Origin: Actinobacteria bacterium HGW-Actinobacteria-5
GTDB taxonomy: Bacteria; Actinomycetota; Actinomycetes; Propionibacteriales; Propionibacteriaceae
NCBI GenBank assembly: GCA_002843035.1
Contig: PHEV01000019.1
Coordinates: 1-36,909 of the forward strand
DNA: 36,909 bases
Direction of reading: 5' to 3'
In this document: positions 1 to 6,858 of the stretch, in pieces
How the letters are laid out: each line of letters starts with the position of its first letter
How positions within the stretch are numbered: position 1 is the first letter of the stretch
Position numbers and translations under genes: made by a program
Notes under the pieces: model-generated
The model's database searches: none
Seen by the model: the letters and a program-made list of their open reading frames with translations, nothing else
Told to the model about the DNA's origin: nothing

Positions 1-1
1 C

Positions 2-436
<435 letters not shown>

Positions 437-437
437 G

Positions 438-845
438 GTGGCGGTCCTGCTGGTCGAGGTGGTCTCGGCGGACGGCATCGCTTGGGAGGGTGAGGCGCTG
501 AGCGTGATCGCGCGCACCGTCGAGGGTGACGTCGGGGTCATGCCGGGTCATGAGCCGTTCCTGGCGATCCTGGTGCCGTGTGCCGCCGAGGTGCTGACCG
601 CGGACGGGCACCGCGAGGTGGTGGCCGTCGACGGAGGCTTCATCTCGGTGGCCGACAACCGCGTCTCGCTGCTGTCGCAGTTCGCGAAGATCGCCAAGGA
701 GATCGACCTGAACGCTGCCGAGCACGAACTGGCCGCGGCCGAGCGTCGGCTCAACGCCGGCGACCTGGACGAGGAGACGCGGCAGCACTTCCTGCGCGCG
801 CAGGCCCAGGTACGGGCCGCACACCTGGCGCAGAGCGCGAAGTAG
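438..845 (+). CDS. atpC: ATP synthase F1 subunit epsilon
   Basis: This 135-residue protein is the epsilon subunit of F1Fo ATP synthase, part of the central stalk that couples rotation to catalysis and inhibits ATP hydrolysis. The N-terminal beta-sandwich is recognisable from 'EVVSADGIAWEGEA', 'GDVGVMPGHEPFLAIL' and 'VDGGFISVADNRVSLL'. The C-terminal helical hairpin, about residues 90-135, is Ala/Glu/Arg-rich. The start is GTG one base after the atpD stop, so the two are probably translationally coupled. Length and composition are normal for actinobacteria. No irregularity is seen. Confidence 0.95.
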   Translation: MAVLLVEVVSADGIAWEGEALSVIARTVEGDVGVMPGHEPFLAILVPCAAEVLTADGHREVVAVDGGFISVADNRVSLLSQFAKIAKEIDLNAAEHELAAAERRLNAGDLDEETRQHFLRAQAQVRAAHLAQSAK

Positions 846-863
846 GGCTCAGGGTCGACGCGG

Positions 864-1304
864 ATGGACTGGGTTGGCTACACCGAGTGGGTGGCGCTGG
901 CGTTGGTCCTCCTGCTCCTGGCGCCCGTGGTGTTCCTCGGCGTCCGGCGGCGTTGGCTCTCCCGGCAGGGTGGACTGTTCGACTGCTCGGTGCGCCTGTC
1001 CGGCAAGTCGCCCGGCTCGGGGTGGGCACTCGGAGTGGCCCGCTACTCCGGCGACAACCTGGAGTGGTTCCGGGTGTTCTCGATCGCGCTGCGTCCCCGG
1101 CTGATCTTCCCGCGCTCGCAGGCGCGTGCGGGCGCGCAGCGGGACCCCGACCCGATCGAGTCGGTGTTGCTCTATGACGAGCAGCGCATCCTCACCCTCG
1201 AGCTCGCGGACGGTCGGTCCTGGGAGCTGGCCATGTCGACGGCGTCCCTCACCGGCCTGCTCAGCTGGCTGGAGTCCGCACCGCCCGGCGCGCGTTACCG
1301 CTGA
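864..1304 (+). CDS. DUF2550 family membrane-anchored protein
   Basis: This 146-residue protein belongs to the DUF2550 family, which in actinobacteria usually lies directly after atpC, as here. A single hydrophobic helix, about residues 8-27 ('VALALVLLLLAPVVFLGVRR'), anchors the N-terminus. The rest, about residues 35-140, is a small soluble domain with 'FDCSVRL', 'GWALGVARYSGDNLEWFRVFS' and 'LELADGRSWELAMS'. No catalytic motif is visible and the function is unknown. The start is an ATG 18 bases after the atpC stop, so it may be cotranscribed with the atp operon. Its stop codon is followed after one base by the first REP hairpin, which marks the left border of the RAYT element. Confidence 0.85.
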   Translation: MDWVGYTEWVALALVLLLLAPVVFLGVRRRWLSRQGGLFDCSVRLSGKSPGSGWALGVARYSGDNLEWFRVFSIALRPRLIFPRSQARAGAQRDPDPIESVLLYDEQRILTLELADGRSWELAMSTASLTGLLSWLESAPPGARYR

Positions 1305-1305
1305 T

Positions 1306-1338
1306 AGACCAGGTTGGGGACGGTTCCGAACTCGGTCC
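1306..1338 (-). repeat. REP-like imperfect palindrome, left copy 1
   Basis: This 33-nt element starts at 1306, two bases after the DUF2550 stop codon. Its ends can pair (GGTCC with AGACC, one G-T), and the interior pairs with a few mismatches around a 3-nt loop. It matches the next copy at 32 of 33 positions and repeats with a 38-nt period. It contains the core GGGGACGGTTCC shared by all copies in the window. Strand is given relative to the orientation of the copies right of the transposase gene. Confidence 0.85.
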
Positions 1339-1343
1339 AGGTT

Positions 1344-1376
1344 GGACCAGGTTGGGGACGGTTCCGAACTCGGTCC
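1344..1376 (-). repeat. REP-like imperfect palindrome, left copy 2
   Basis: This is the second tandem copy of the 33-nt element. It has perfect GGACC/GGTCC ends and the core GGGGACGGTTCC. Folded on itself it gives a roughly 15-bp stem with three mismatches and one G-T pair. Read inward toward the transposase gene it matches the right-hand copies (read inward from the other side) at 27-28 of 33 positions. Confidence 0.88.
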
Positions 1377-1406
1377 ACCTCCCCTTCGGGCCCGGCGATC
1401 GCGAAG

Positions 1407-1415
1407 TTATCCACA
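1407..1415 (+). promoter_or_regulatory. Isolated DnaA-box-like nonamer
   Basis: TTATCCACA is a perfect match to the classical DnaA-box nonamer, 77 bases upstream of the transposase start and inside the element bounded by the REP hairpins. One isolated 9-mer can occur by chance. No cluster of boxes or AT-rich unwinding region is nearby, so this is not an origin. Confidence 0.3.
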
Positions 1416-1491
1416 GATTGCGTATGGACCTCTCCCGCCGGCGGATCGCGCTGCATAGGCTCACCGCTCAACACGATGAGCGAGGGGCGAC

Positions 1492-2262
1492 ATGCCGCGG
1501 CGGGCACGACGGACGGCTGGTTCGGGGATCTATCACGTGATGTTGCGTGGGGTGAATCGTGACCCGATCTTCCTCGACGATGCGGATCGGACCTACTTCC
1601 TCCGGACGCTGGGGACGGTCAGGGATGCCTCGGGGTGTCGGGTGCTGGCCTACTGCCTCATGGACAATCACGTACACCTCGTGCTGCGCACGGGCGCGGA
1701 GCCGCTCGGCGCGATCGTGAAGAGGCTGGGCGTGCGGTACGTGCGCTGGTTCAACCGTAGGTACGATCGCGTGGGCCACCTCTTCCAGGATCGCTTCAAG
1801 AGCGTTCCCGTGGAGACGGACCCGCACTTCGTATCGCTGCTTCGCTACGTGTGGAACAACCCCGTCAAGGCAGGGCTGGTCGTCCGTCCGGATGAGTACC
1901 GGTGGAGCAGTCGGCGGTGCTTCGGTGGTCCGTCCCATCTGATCGACGCGGACGAATTGGACGCTCTGCTGGCGTCCGACCCGCTTGCCGACGACGTGGG
2001 GGAGGAGCTGCCGCTGTGGGACGGCCCTCGCAGCCCTGGCTCGCGTCCCAGGTACTCCGACGAGCAGGCCGCGGCCCTTCTCGAACAGGCGTGCGGCGCG
2101 GTCAGTCCGGACGAGTTCCTCCGGCTGGCCGAGCGCACCCAGCGAATGGCGATCCGTGAACTCCGCGTCCGCTCGGTCAGCTTCAATCAGCTGGCCGCGA
2201 TCACCGGGATCAGCGCCACCACGCTCAAGCGCCGACATGCCACCCGGAGCGCGGCCAACTAG
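1492..2262 (+). CDS. REP-associated tyrosine transposase (RAYT, Y1/HUH family)
   Basis: This 256-residue protein is a single-tyrosine HUH nuclease related to IS200/IS605 TnpA. Such proteins cut and rejoin single-stranded hairpin DNA through a 5'-phosphotyrosine link. The family signature 'GIYHVMLRGVNRDPIF' lies at residues 12-27. The metal-binding HUH motif is His60-Val61-His62 in 'YCLMDNHVHLVL', followed by 'RRYDRVGHLFQDRFKS' (89-104). The probable catalytic tyrosine is Tyr119 in 'LRYVWNNPVKAGLV', inferred from family layout. The C-terminal part, about 200-250, ends in a helix-turn-helix-like segment 'FNQLAAITGISATTLKRR', resembling the DnaA-like tail of some larger RAYTs. The ATG is preceded by GAGGGG. 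No frame damage is seen. The gene is flanked by two REP hairpins on each side in opposite orientation, the expected arrangement for a RAYT and its substrate. Confidence 0.93.
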   Translation: MPRRARRTAGSGIYHVMLRGVNRDPIFLDDADRTYFLRTLGTVRDASGCRVLAYCLMDNHVHLVLRTGAEPLGAIVKRLGVRYVRWFNRRYDRVGHLFQDRFKSVPVETDPHFVSLLRYVWNNPVKAGLVVRPDEYRWSSRRCFGGPSHLIDADELDALLASDPLADDVGEELPLWDGPRSPGSRPRYSDEQAAALLEQACGAVSPDEFLRLAERTQRMAIRELRVRSVSFNQLAAITGISATTLKRRHATRSAAN

Positions 2263-2266
2263 GAGT

Positions 2267-2299
2267 GGACCGGGTTAGGAGCCGTCCCCGATTTGGTCC
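2267..2299 (+). repeat. REP-like imperfect palindrome, right copy 1
   Basis: This 33-nt element starts 4 bases after the RAYT stop codon. It has GGACC/GGTCC ends and an imperfect stem containing several G-T pairs. It carries the reverse complement of the shared core, with one change (GGAGCCGTCCCC). It is inverted relative to the two left copies and repeats with a 45-nt period. Confidence 0.87.
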
Positions 2300-2311
2300 G
2301 CCGATCCGGGT

Positions 2312-2344
2312 GGACCGGGTTAGGAACCGTCCCCGATTTGGTCC
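2312..2344 (+). repeat. REP-like imperfect palindrome, right copy 2 (inside the adenosyltransferase gene)
   Basis: This is the second right-hand copy, with perfect GGACC/GGTCC ends. It overlaps the 3' end of the minus-strand cob(I)alamin adenosyltransferase gene. Read on the minus strand it encodes that protein's last residues PDQIGDGS and supplies the TAA stop. The repeat has therefore replaced or extended the original gene end. Confidence 0.88.
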
Positions 2345-2991
2345 GGGCGGGTGATGCGGGAGCGCTGGCGCCGTGCGCGGGGTTCGGTGACCTCGCGGTC
2401 CTTGCCGGGCACCCACAGCACCTCTCCGGCCGCCTGGCCGGCGGCACGGGCGAGGATGAACAGCAGGTCCGAGAGCCGGTTCAGGTAGCCCAGCGCGAGC
2501 GGGTTCACCCCACCGGGGCCGCCGTCGGAGGCCGGCTCGGTGCCGTAGACGTCGACAGCGGCCCAGCCGGCCCGCTCGGCACGCCGGACAACGCTGCGCG
2601 CCAGGTGCAGCAGTGCCGCGGTCTGGCTGCCGCCCGGCAGGATGAACGAGCGCAGCGGGGGCAGCGGGTCGCCGAACTCGTCGCACCAGCCCTCCAGCCG
2701 GTCGATGTAGGGCTGGATCACTCGCAGCGGCTCGTACGGGGGGTCGGCAGCGAGCGGGTTGGACAGGTCGGCACCGCAGTCGAACAACTCGTTCTGGACG
2801 TGTCGCAGCACCTCGCGGACCGGCTCCGGCAGATCCGGCTGGACGACGACCACGCCGAGCAGGGAGTTCGCCTCGTCCACGTGGCCGTACGCTTCGACGC
2901 GCGGATCGGTCTTGGCCGTTTCCGACAGGTCGGAGAGACGGGTTCGGCCGGCGTCCCCGGTGCGGGTGTAGATGCGGGTGAGGTTGACCAT
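2320..2991 (-). CDS. Cob(I)alamin adenosyltransferase, PduO type
   Basis: This 223-residue enzyme is predicted to transfer adenosyl from ATP to cob(I)alamin, giving the coenzyme B12 needed by methylmalonyl-CoA mutase. The ATP-binding N-terminus 'RIYTRTGDAGRTRLSDL' is at residues 5-21, followed by 'RVEAYGHVDEANSLLG' and the helical 'RSVVRRAERAG' segment, all typical of PduO/ATR proteins. I chose the ATG at 2991 because the family motif starts there and a TAGGTT box lies 7 nt upstream. Frame upstream is open but lacks family sequence. The usual end ('VLWVPG') is followed by about 25 extra residues, the last eight encoded by a REP repeat. It is divergent from the cyclophilin gene, with 49 bases between starts. 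A B12 role fits the methylmalonyl-CoA epimerase gene at 7973-8422. Confidence 0.92.
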   Translation of the reverse strand: MVNLTRIYTRTGDAGRTRLSDLSETAKTDPRVEAYGHVDEANSLLGVVVVQPDLPEPVREVLRHVQNELFDCGADLSNPLAADPPYEPLRVIQPYIDRLEGWCDEFGDPLPPLRSFILPGGSQTAALLHLARSVVRRAERAGWAAVDVYGTEPASDGGPGGVNPLALGYLNRLSDLLFILARAAGQAAGEVLWVPGKDREVTEPRARRQRSRITRPDQIGDGS

Positions 2992-2998
2992 GAACCCC

Positions 2999-3004
2999 AA
3001 CCTA
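2999..3004 (-). promoter_or_regulatory. Putative -10 box of a leaderless transcript (adenosyltransferase)
   Basis: TAGGTT lies 7 nt upstream of the ATG at 2991. This is the spacing expected if transcription begins at or next to the start codon. No convincing -35 is seen. Six other genes in the window show the same arrangement. Confidence 0.5.
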
Positions 3005-3040
3005 CCGGGCGAGCTTGGCGCACTGTGGCAGGGTTGGGGC

Positions 3041-3700
3041 GTGAAGAGACCCACCCTGCTGCTGACTCTCCTGCTCCTCGGGGGGAGCGTTTCCGCCTGC
3101 ACGTCCAGCACCCCGGCCGCACCGGCAGCGCAGGGCGGTACGACCTGCGCCTACCAGGCCGCAGGCACTGCAGCGAAGAAGGTCTCCCTGCCGCCCACCT
3201 CGGGCGTGCCGAACACGGGAACGGTGACCTACCACCTCCAGCTGAACCAGGCCAAGCTCGCCGTGGCCCTCGACCAGGCGCACGCCCCCTGCACGGTGAA
3301 CTCCTTCCTCTCGCTGGCGCGACAGGGCTATTTCGACAACACCTCCTGCCACCGCCTCGTGGACGGCAACGGGCTGTATGTGCTGCAGTGCGGCGATCCG
3401 ACGGGCACCGGCACCGGCGGCCCGGGCTACCAGTTCGCGGACGAACTCTCCGGCAACGAGACCTACACCGCCGGCACGCTGGCGATGGCGAATGCCGGGC
3501 CCGGCACGAACGGGTCACAGTTCTTCATCGTCTACGCCGACAGCCAGTTGACCGCGAACTACACCGTGTTCGGCCATGTCGATGCCGAGGGCATCAACGC
3601 GGTGGCCGGCATCGCGGAGGGAGGCCAGGACGGCAGCTGGGGCGACGGCAGCGGCAGGCCGCTGACTCCGGTCGTGATCAAGGCCGTGACGGCGGGCTGA
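3041..3700 (+). CDS. Cyclophilin-type peptidyl-prolyl isomerase, predicted lipoprotein
   Basis: This 219-residue protein is predicted to catalyse proline cis-trans isomerisation outside the cytoplasmic membrane. The GTG at 3041 gives a clean lipoprotein signal: Lys-Arg, a leucine-rich core (residues 5-13), then the lipobox Val-Ser-Ala-Cys with Cys20 as lipidation site. A Ser/Pro/Ala-rich linker follows. The cyclophilin domain, about residues 60-218, shows 'FLSLARQGYFDNTSCHRLV', 'QFADEL', 'GTLAMANAGPGTNGSQFFI' and 'YTVFGHVDAEG'. The 'GTNGSQFFI' segment is the core active-site motif. An upstream in-frame start would put residues before the signal peptide and is less likely. The 3' end overlaps the convergent hydrolase gene by 23 bases. 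Confidence 0.9.
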   Translation: MKRPTLLLTLLLLGGSVSACTSSTPAAPAAQGGTTCAYQAAGTAAKKVSLPPTSGVPNTGTVTYHLQLNQAKLAVALDQAHAPCTVNSFLSLARQGYFDNTSCHRLVDGNGLYVLQCGDPTGTGTGGPGYQFADELSGNETYTAGTLAMANAGPGTNGSQFFIVYADSQLTANYTVFGHVDAEGINAVAGIAEGGQDGSWGDGSGRPLTPVVIKAVTAG

Positions 3701-4481
3701 CCCGCTCGGCGAAGCCACGCAGCGCGTCGAAGGTGAACTCGGGCGCGTCCGCGTGTACCCAGTGGCCCGCACCGGGCACCACGACCTTCTGCACGGCAGG
3801 GAACAGCCGGCGCATCTCGGCCTCGTGCTCGGGACGGACATACGGCGAGCGCTCGCCGGCCAGCCATAGCACCGGCCCGGTGAAGGGGGCTGCGGTGACC
3901 TCGGGCCAGCCGCCAATGGCGTCCAGCGAATCGCCCAGCAGCGCCAGGTTCGGCTGCCAGTGCCAGCCGCCCTTGCGGCGCAGGTTCTGCAGCAGGAAGA
4001 GCCGCACGGCGTCATCGGGGACCTGCGCGCGCAGCCGCTCGTCGGCCTCGGCCCGGGAACCGAGAGTGGACAGGTCGAGCCCGCGCAGCGCGGCGACCAG
4101 AGGGGTGAAGGTGTCGACCTGGGCGGAGTGGCCGGGGGCGATATCCACGACGACCAGCCCCGCGACCAGCCCCGGATGGGCGAGCGCGGTGAGCATCGCG
4201 ACCTTGCCGCCCATCGAGTGCCCGACGAGGATCAGCTGGGCGGCGGAGCCCATCCGCAGGTCGATCTCCGCGGCGACGGCATCGGCCATCGACGCATAGC
4301 GGAACTCGTCGGTCCAGCCGCTGCGGCCGTGGTTCGGCAGGTCGAACAGGACCGCAGGGTAGCCGGCGGCGTCGAGCTGTTGCGCCAGCAGCGTCCAGTT
4401 CCGGCCGCGTCCGAGCAGTCCGTGCAGGAAGGCGAACCGGGGTCGTCCCGAACCCACGAGCTCGGTGTACAGCGCGGTCAT
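3678..4481 (-). CDS. Alpha/beta hydrolase (YbfF-like esterase family)
   Basis: This 267-residue serine hydrolase has the alpha/beta fold. Visible are the oxyanion-hole strand 'FAFLHGLLGRGRNW' (residues 17-29), 'VLFDLPNHGRSG', the nucleophile elbow 'LVGHSMGGK' with Ser89, a cap region, and the catalytic histidine in 'PGAGHWVHAD' (His240). The acidic triad member is not obvious; the usual place reads 'WLAGERSPYV'. The substrate cannot be predicted, but the layout matches YbfF-type carboxylesterases. The chosen ATG overlaps the stop of the upstream zinc-ribbon-like gene by one base (TGATG), which indicates translational coupling. Its 3' end overlaps the convergent cyclophilin gene. Confidence 0.85.
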   Translation of the reverse strand: MTALYTELVGSGRPRFAFLHGLLGRGRNWTLLAQQLDAAGYPAVLFDLPNHGRSGWTDEFRYASMADAVAAEIDLRMGSAAQLILVGHSMGGKVAMLTALAHPGLVAGLVVVDIAPGHSAQVDTFTPLVAALRGLDLSTLGSRAEADERLRAQVPDDAVRLFLLQNLRRKGGWHWQPNLALLGDSLDAIGGWPEVTAAPFTGPVLWLAGERSPYVRPEHEAEMRRLFPAVQKVVVPGAGHWVHADAPEFTFDALRGFAERVSPPSRP

Positions 4482-4756
4482 CAGCGCCGCCGCTGCCAGC
4501 AGGAGGTGTGCCAGTGGCGGCGCTCGTCGACCGCAGAGGTGGAACCGATGCTGGCCTCCCGGGGCCAGACGACCAGGTGTGCCGTTCCCGGGGCCAGCGG
4601 ACGCCCGCAGCCGGGACACTGGTAGGTCTTGGTGGCCGCATCGGCCGGCATGGTCTGTACCATCCACTCGCCGTCCTGCCGGCGCTCCAGTCGCGCGAAC
4701 GCACCCGAGGACAGGGGTCTGGGCGCGCGCAGATGCTTCGAGGGACGTCTGACCAT
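4481..4756 (-). CDS. Small conserved zinc-ribbon-like protein
   Basis: This basic 91-residue protein has a cysteine/histidine pattern that suggests one zinc site: 'YQCPGCGRPLAPGTAHLVVW' supplies CxxC and 'RRHWHTSCWQRR' at the C-terminus supplies His and Cys. I recall similar short proteins in many actinobacteria, often near nucS, sometimes labelled 'ATP/GTP-binding' without evidence. Function is unknown. An in-frame TTG two codons upstream is possible, but the ATG is preferred. Its stop overlaps the hydrolase start by one base, so the two form an operon. It is divergent from nucS across 83 bases. Confidence 0.75.
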   Translation of the reverse strand: MVRRPSKHLRAPRPLSSGAFARLERRQDGEWMVQTMPADAATKTYQCPGCGRPLAPGTAHLVVWPREASIGSTSAVDERRHWHTSCWQRRR

Positions 4757-4827
4757 ACCCAAGTCCTATGCCAGCGTGCGGGTCTCGGGCAAGTCGGCCA
4801 ACCGGTGGGTGGCGGGGCGGGGAGTAG

Positions 4828-4833
4828 TAGGTT
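4828..4833 (+). promoter_or_regulatory. Putative -10 box of a leaderless transcript (nucS)
   Basis: TAGGTT is separated by exactly 6 nt from the GTG start of nucS, and no Shine-Dalgarno sequence lies between. This is the classic actinobacterial leaderless arrangement. Confidence 0.55.
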
Positions 4834-4839
4834 GTCCGG

Positions 4840-5550
4840 GTGCGTCTGCTGATTGCCCGTTGCCAGGTCGACTATGCCGGACGACTCTCCGCGCACCTGC
4901 CGATGGCCACCCGCCTGATCATGGTGAAGGCGGACGGTTCGGTCTCCGTCCACGCCGACGACCGCGCGTACAAGCCGCTGAACTGGATGAGCGCCCCCTG
5001 CACGCTGACGGTGAGCCCTCCGCCGGCGGATGTCGAGGCGGTGCCGGCAGCCGACGAGGACGGCCTCACCGAGGTCTGGGAGGTCCACAACGGCGACGGT
5101 GACACCCTGCAGATCGCGATCGGCGAGGTGTTCCACGACTCCAGCCATGACCTCGGGGTGGATCCCGGGCTGCAGAAGGACGGCGTGGAGGCCCACCTGC
5201 AGGTGCTGCTGGCCGAGAACCCTGCCACCTTCGGCGACGGCTGGAGCTTGGTCAGGCGGGAGCACCCGACGCCGATCGGCCCGGTGGACATCCTGTTCCG
5301 CGACCACAACGGAACCTACGTTGCGGTCGAGGTGAAGCGTCGTGGCGAGATCGACGGCGTGGAGCAGCTGGCGCGCTACCTCGAGCTGATGAACGCCGAC
5401 CCGTTGCTGGCTCCGGTCCGAGGCGTCTTCGCGGCCCAGTTGATCAAGCCGCAGGCACGGACGCTGGCCGGCACCCGCGGGATCGACTGCCTGCTGGTCG
5501 ACTACGACGCCCTGCGCGGGCTGGACAACGCCGAGGATCGCCTGTTCTGA
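4840..5550 (+). CDS. nucS: Mismatch-specific endonuclease NucS/EndoMS
   Basis: This 236-residue protein is the NucS/EndoMS nuclease that actinobacteria without MutS/MutL use to cut both strands at mismatches. The N-terminal dimerisation/DNA-binding domain (residues 1-105) starts '[20 protein letters not shown]'. The C-terminal PD-(D/E)xK nuclease domain contains '[10 protein letters not shown]' (Asp150) and '[18 protein letters not shown]' (Glu164, Lys166), followed by '[19 protein letters not shown]'. The last residues, DRLF, fit the C-terminal motif that binds the beta sliding clamp in this family. The GTG start lies 6 nt after a TAGGTT box. All key residues expected for activity appear present. 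Confidence 0.95.
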   Translation: MRLLIARCQVDYAGRLSAHLPMATRLIMVKADGSVSVHADDRAYKPLNWMSAPCTLTVSPPPADVEAVPAADEDGLTEVWEVHNGDGDTLQIAIGEVFHDSSHDLGVDPGLQKDGVEAHLQVLLAENPATFGDGWSLVRREHPTPIGPVDILFRDHNGTYVAVEVKRRGEIDGVEQLARYLELMNADPLLAPVRGVFAAQLIKPQARTLAGTRGIDCLLVDYDALRGLDNAEDRLF

Positions 5551-5637
5551 TCGCTGTCCCAGCGAAGGCCTCCGTTCCGGTCGACGGCCCGTGCCCTGAC
5601 ACAGGCGCTCGACGCGAAGGGGGGCGCTCGGCGGGGG

Positions 5638-6858
5638 TCAGGTGCGCGCCAGGTGCGGCAGGAGCACCTCGCGGTACAGCAGGAGCAGGGCGGCAGTGAG
5701 CGGGATCGCGAGGACGGCTCCGATGAAGCCGAACACCACGCCCCCAGAGATCGCGGCCAGCATCACCAGGACGGCCGGGATCTTCACCGACCGGGAGAAG
5801 ATGCGGGGCTGGATGAAGTAGGCGTCCACCTGCTGGTAGGCCAGGAAGAAGAACAGCGTGATCAGCCCCGTGGTGGGGGAGAAAGAAAACCCGACGATCG
5901 AGAGGATGATGATCGAGATCGAGGTGCCGATCAGGGGGACGAAGGCAAGGATCCCCGCCACCACTGCCAGGGCCACCGCGTACTGCCCCATGTCCATGAC
6001 GCTGAGGAAGACGAACGACACGATCATCCACAGGATCACCACGATGAACAGCCCGGACACGTAGCCGCCGACCCGCTTGAACATCTCGTTGGCGAGGTAC
6101 TTCACGCGGGGGCGCCGGGAGGCCGGCGCCAGCTGGTAGATGACTTCCTTGATCGCGGGGAGCGTGGTCAGGAAGTAGAGGGTGAGCACGGTGGTGACAA
6201 TGACGGAGAAGATCGAGTTCGCCACCACCTGGCCCGCGCCGACCAGGCCGCCGAACAGGCCTGAGATCAGCTCACCGGAGGTGAGGAAGGTGACCGCCTT
6301 GTCGATCACGTGGAACTGTGCGTCGAGCGCCGCGATCTGGGGGTTCTGCCGGAGGTTGTCGAGGTAGGTCGGCGCGCGCAGCATGAGGATGTTCACCTGC
6401 TCGGACACGACCGGCACCAGCGCCCACCCGGCCAGGACGAGGAGGCTGATCAGGCCGAGTGCGACTAGGAGCACCGCGACGCCGCGGCGCACGCCGCGGT
6501 GGTGCAGCCAGTCCACGGCCGGGTTGAGCCCCAACGCGATCGCGAGGGAGAGAAGCACCAGCACGATCACGGTCTTGAGCGACACAGCGAGCGTGACCAG
6601 CCCGAAAGCCGTCATCGCGCCGATGGCCAGGAAGAAGCCGATCTGGAACGGATTGCGTTCGAGCAGGGAGACTCGGCGATCGAGGCCTGAGCCGAGCCCG
6701 TCCGCGAGGTCGGGCGTGGGTTGGGTGGTACGCCGCCACTTGCGCAGCCAGCCACGGGTGGCGGGGGGTGCCGGCGGGGTGTGCGCGGACGCGGGGGTTC
6801 GGGCGGACGGCGCCCGCGGCGGTGGGGGCGCGGGCTGCTCGGTCTCGTTGTCGCTCAC
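5638..6858 (-). CDS. AI-2E family transporter (YdiK/TqsA-like permease)
   Basis: This 406-residue polytopic membrane protein belongs to the AI-2E transporter family. The first ~75 residues are a Pro/Ala/Arg-rich cytoplasmic tail. Predicted membrane segments follow: 'FFLAIGAMTAFGLVTLAVSL' and 'VIVLVLLSLAIALGLNP', the family motif 'VDWLHHRGVRRGVAVLLVAL', a soluble region, then a C-terminal block with 'FVPLIGTSISIIILSIVGF', 'FFFLAYQQVDAYFIQPRIFS' and 'GGVVFGFIGAVLAIPLTAAL'. The order matches the family throughout. The substrate is unknown; family members include exporters of AI-2 and other solutes. The GTG start overlaps the stop of the DivIVA-like gene by 4 nt (GTGA), so the two are translationally coupled. 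Linkage to a DivIVA-like protein may hint at a polar or envelope role (inference). Confidence 0.9.
   Translation of the reverse strand: MSDNETEQPAPPPPRAPSARTPASAHTPPAPPATRGWLRKWRRTTQPTPDLADGLGSGLDRRVSLLERNPFQIGFFLAIGAMTAFGLVTLAVSLKTVIVLVLLSLAIALGLNPAVDWLHHRGVRRGVAVLLVALGLISLLVLAGWALVPVVSEQVNILMLRAPTYLDNLRQNPQIAALDAQFHVIDKAVTFLTSGELISGLFGGLVGAGQVVANSIFSVIVTTVLTLYFLTTLPAIKEVIYQLAPASRRPRVKYLANEMFKRVGGYVSGLFIVVILWMIVSFVFLSVMDMGQYAVALAVVAGILAFVPLIGTSISIIILSIVGFSFSPTTGLITLFFFLAYQQVDAYFIQPRIFSRSVKIPAVLVMLAAISGGVVFGFIGAVLAIPLTAALLLLYREVLLPHLART

Noticed and set aside
1407-1415. Replication origin suggested by a DnaA box near the ATP synthase genes
   Set aside because: Single nonamers at 1407 and 30073 are 28 kb apart, with no box cluster, no AT-rich region and no dnaA/dnaN/gyrB genes nearby.
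2293-4299. Long open plus-strand frame of 668 codons across the adenosyltransferase, cyclophilin and hydrolase region
   Set aside because: It is antisense to, or in another frame from, three genes with clear family motifs, and its product is low-complexity Arg/Gly/Ala/Gln-rich. It is a high-GC shadow.
5551-5565. TCGCT/AGCGA hairpin after nucS as a terminator
   Set aside because: Only a 5-bp stem with a 5-nt loop and no T-tract. Too weak to call.
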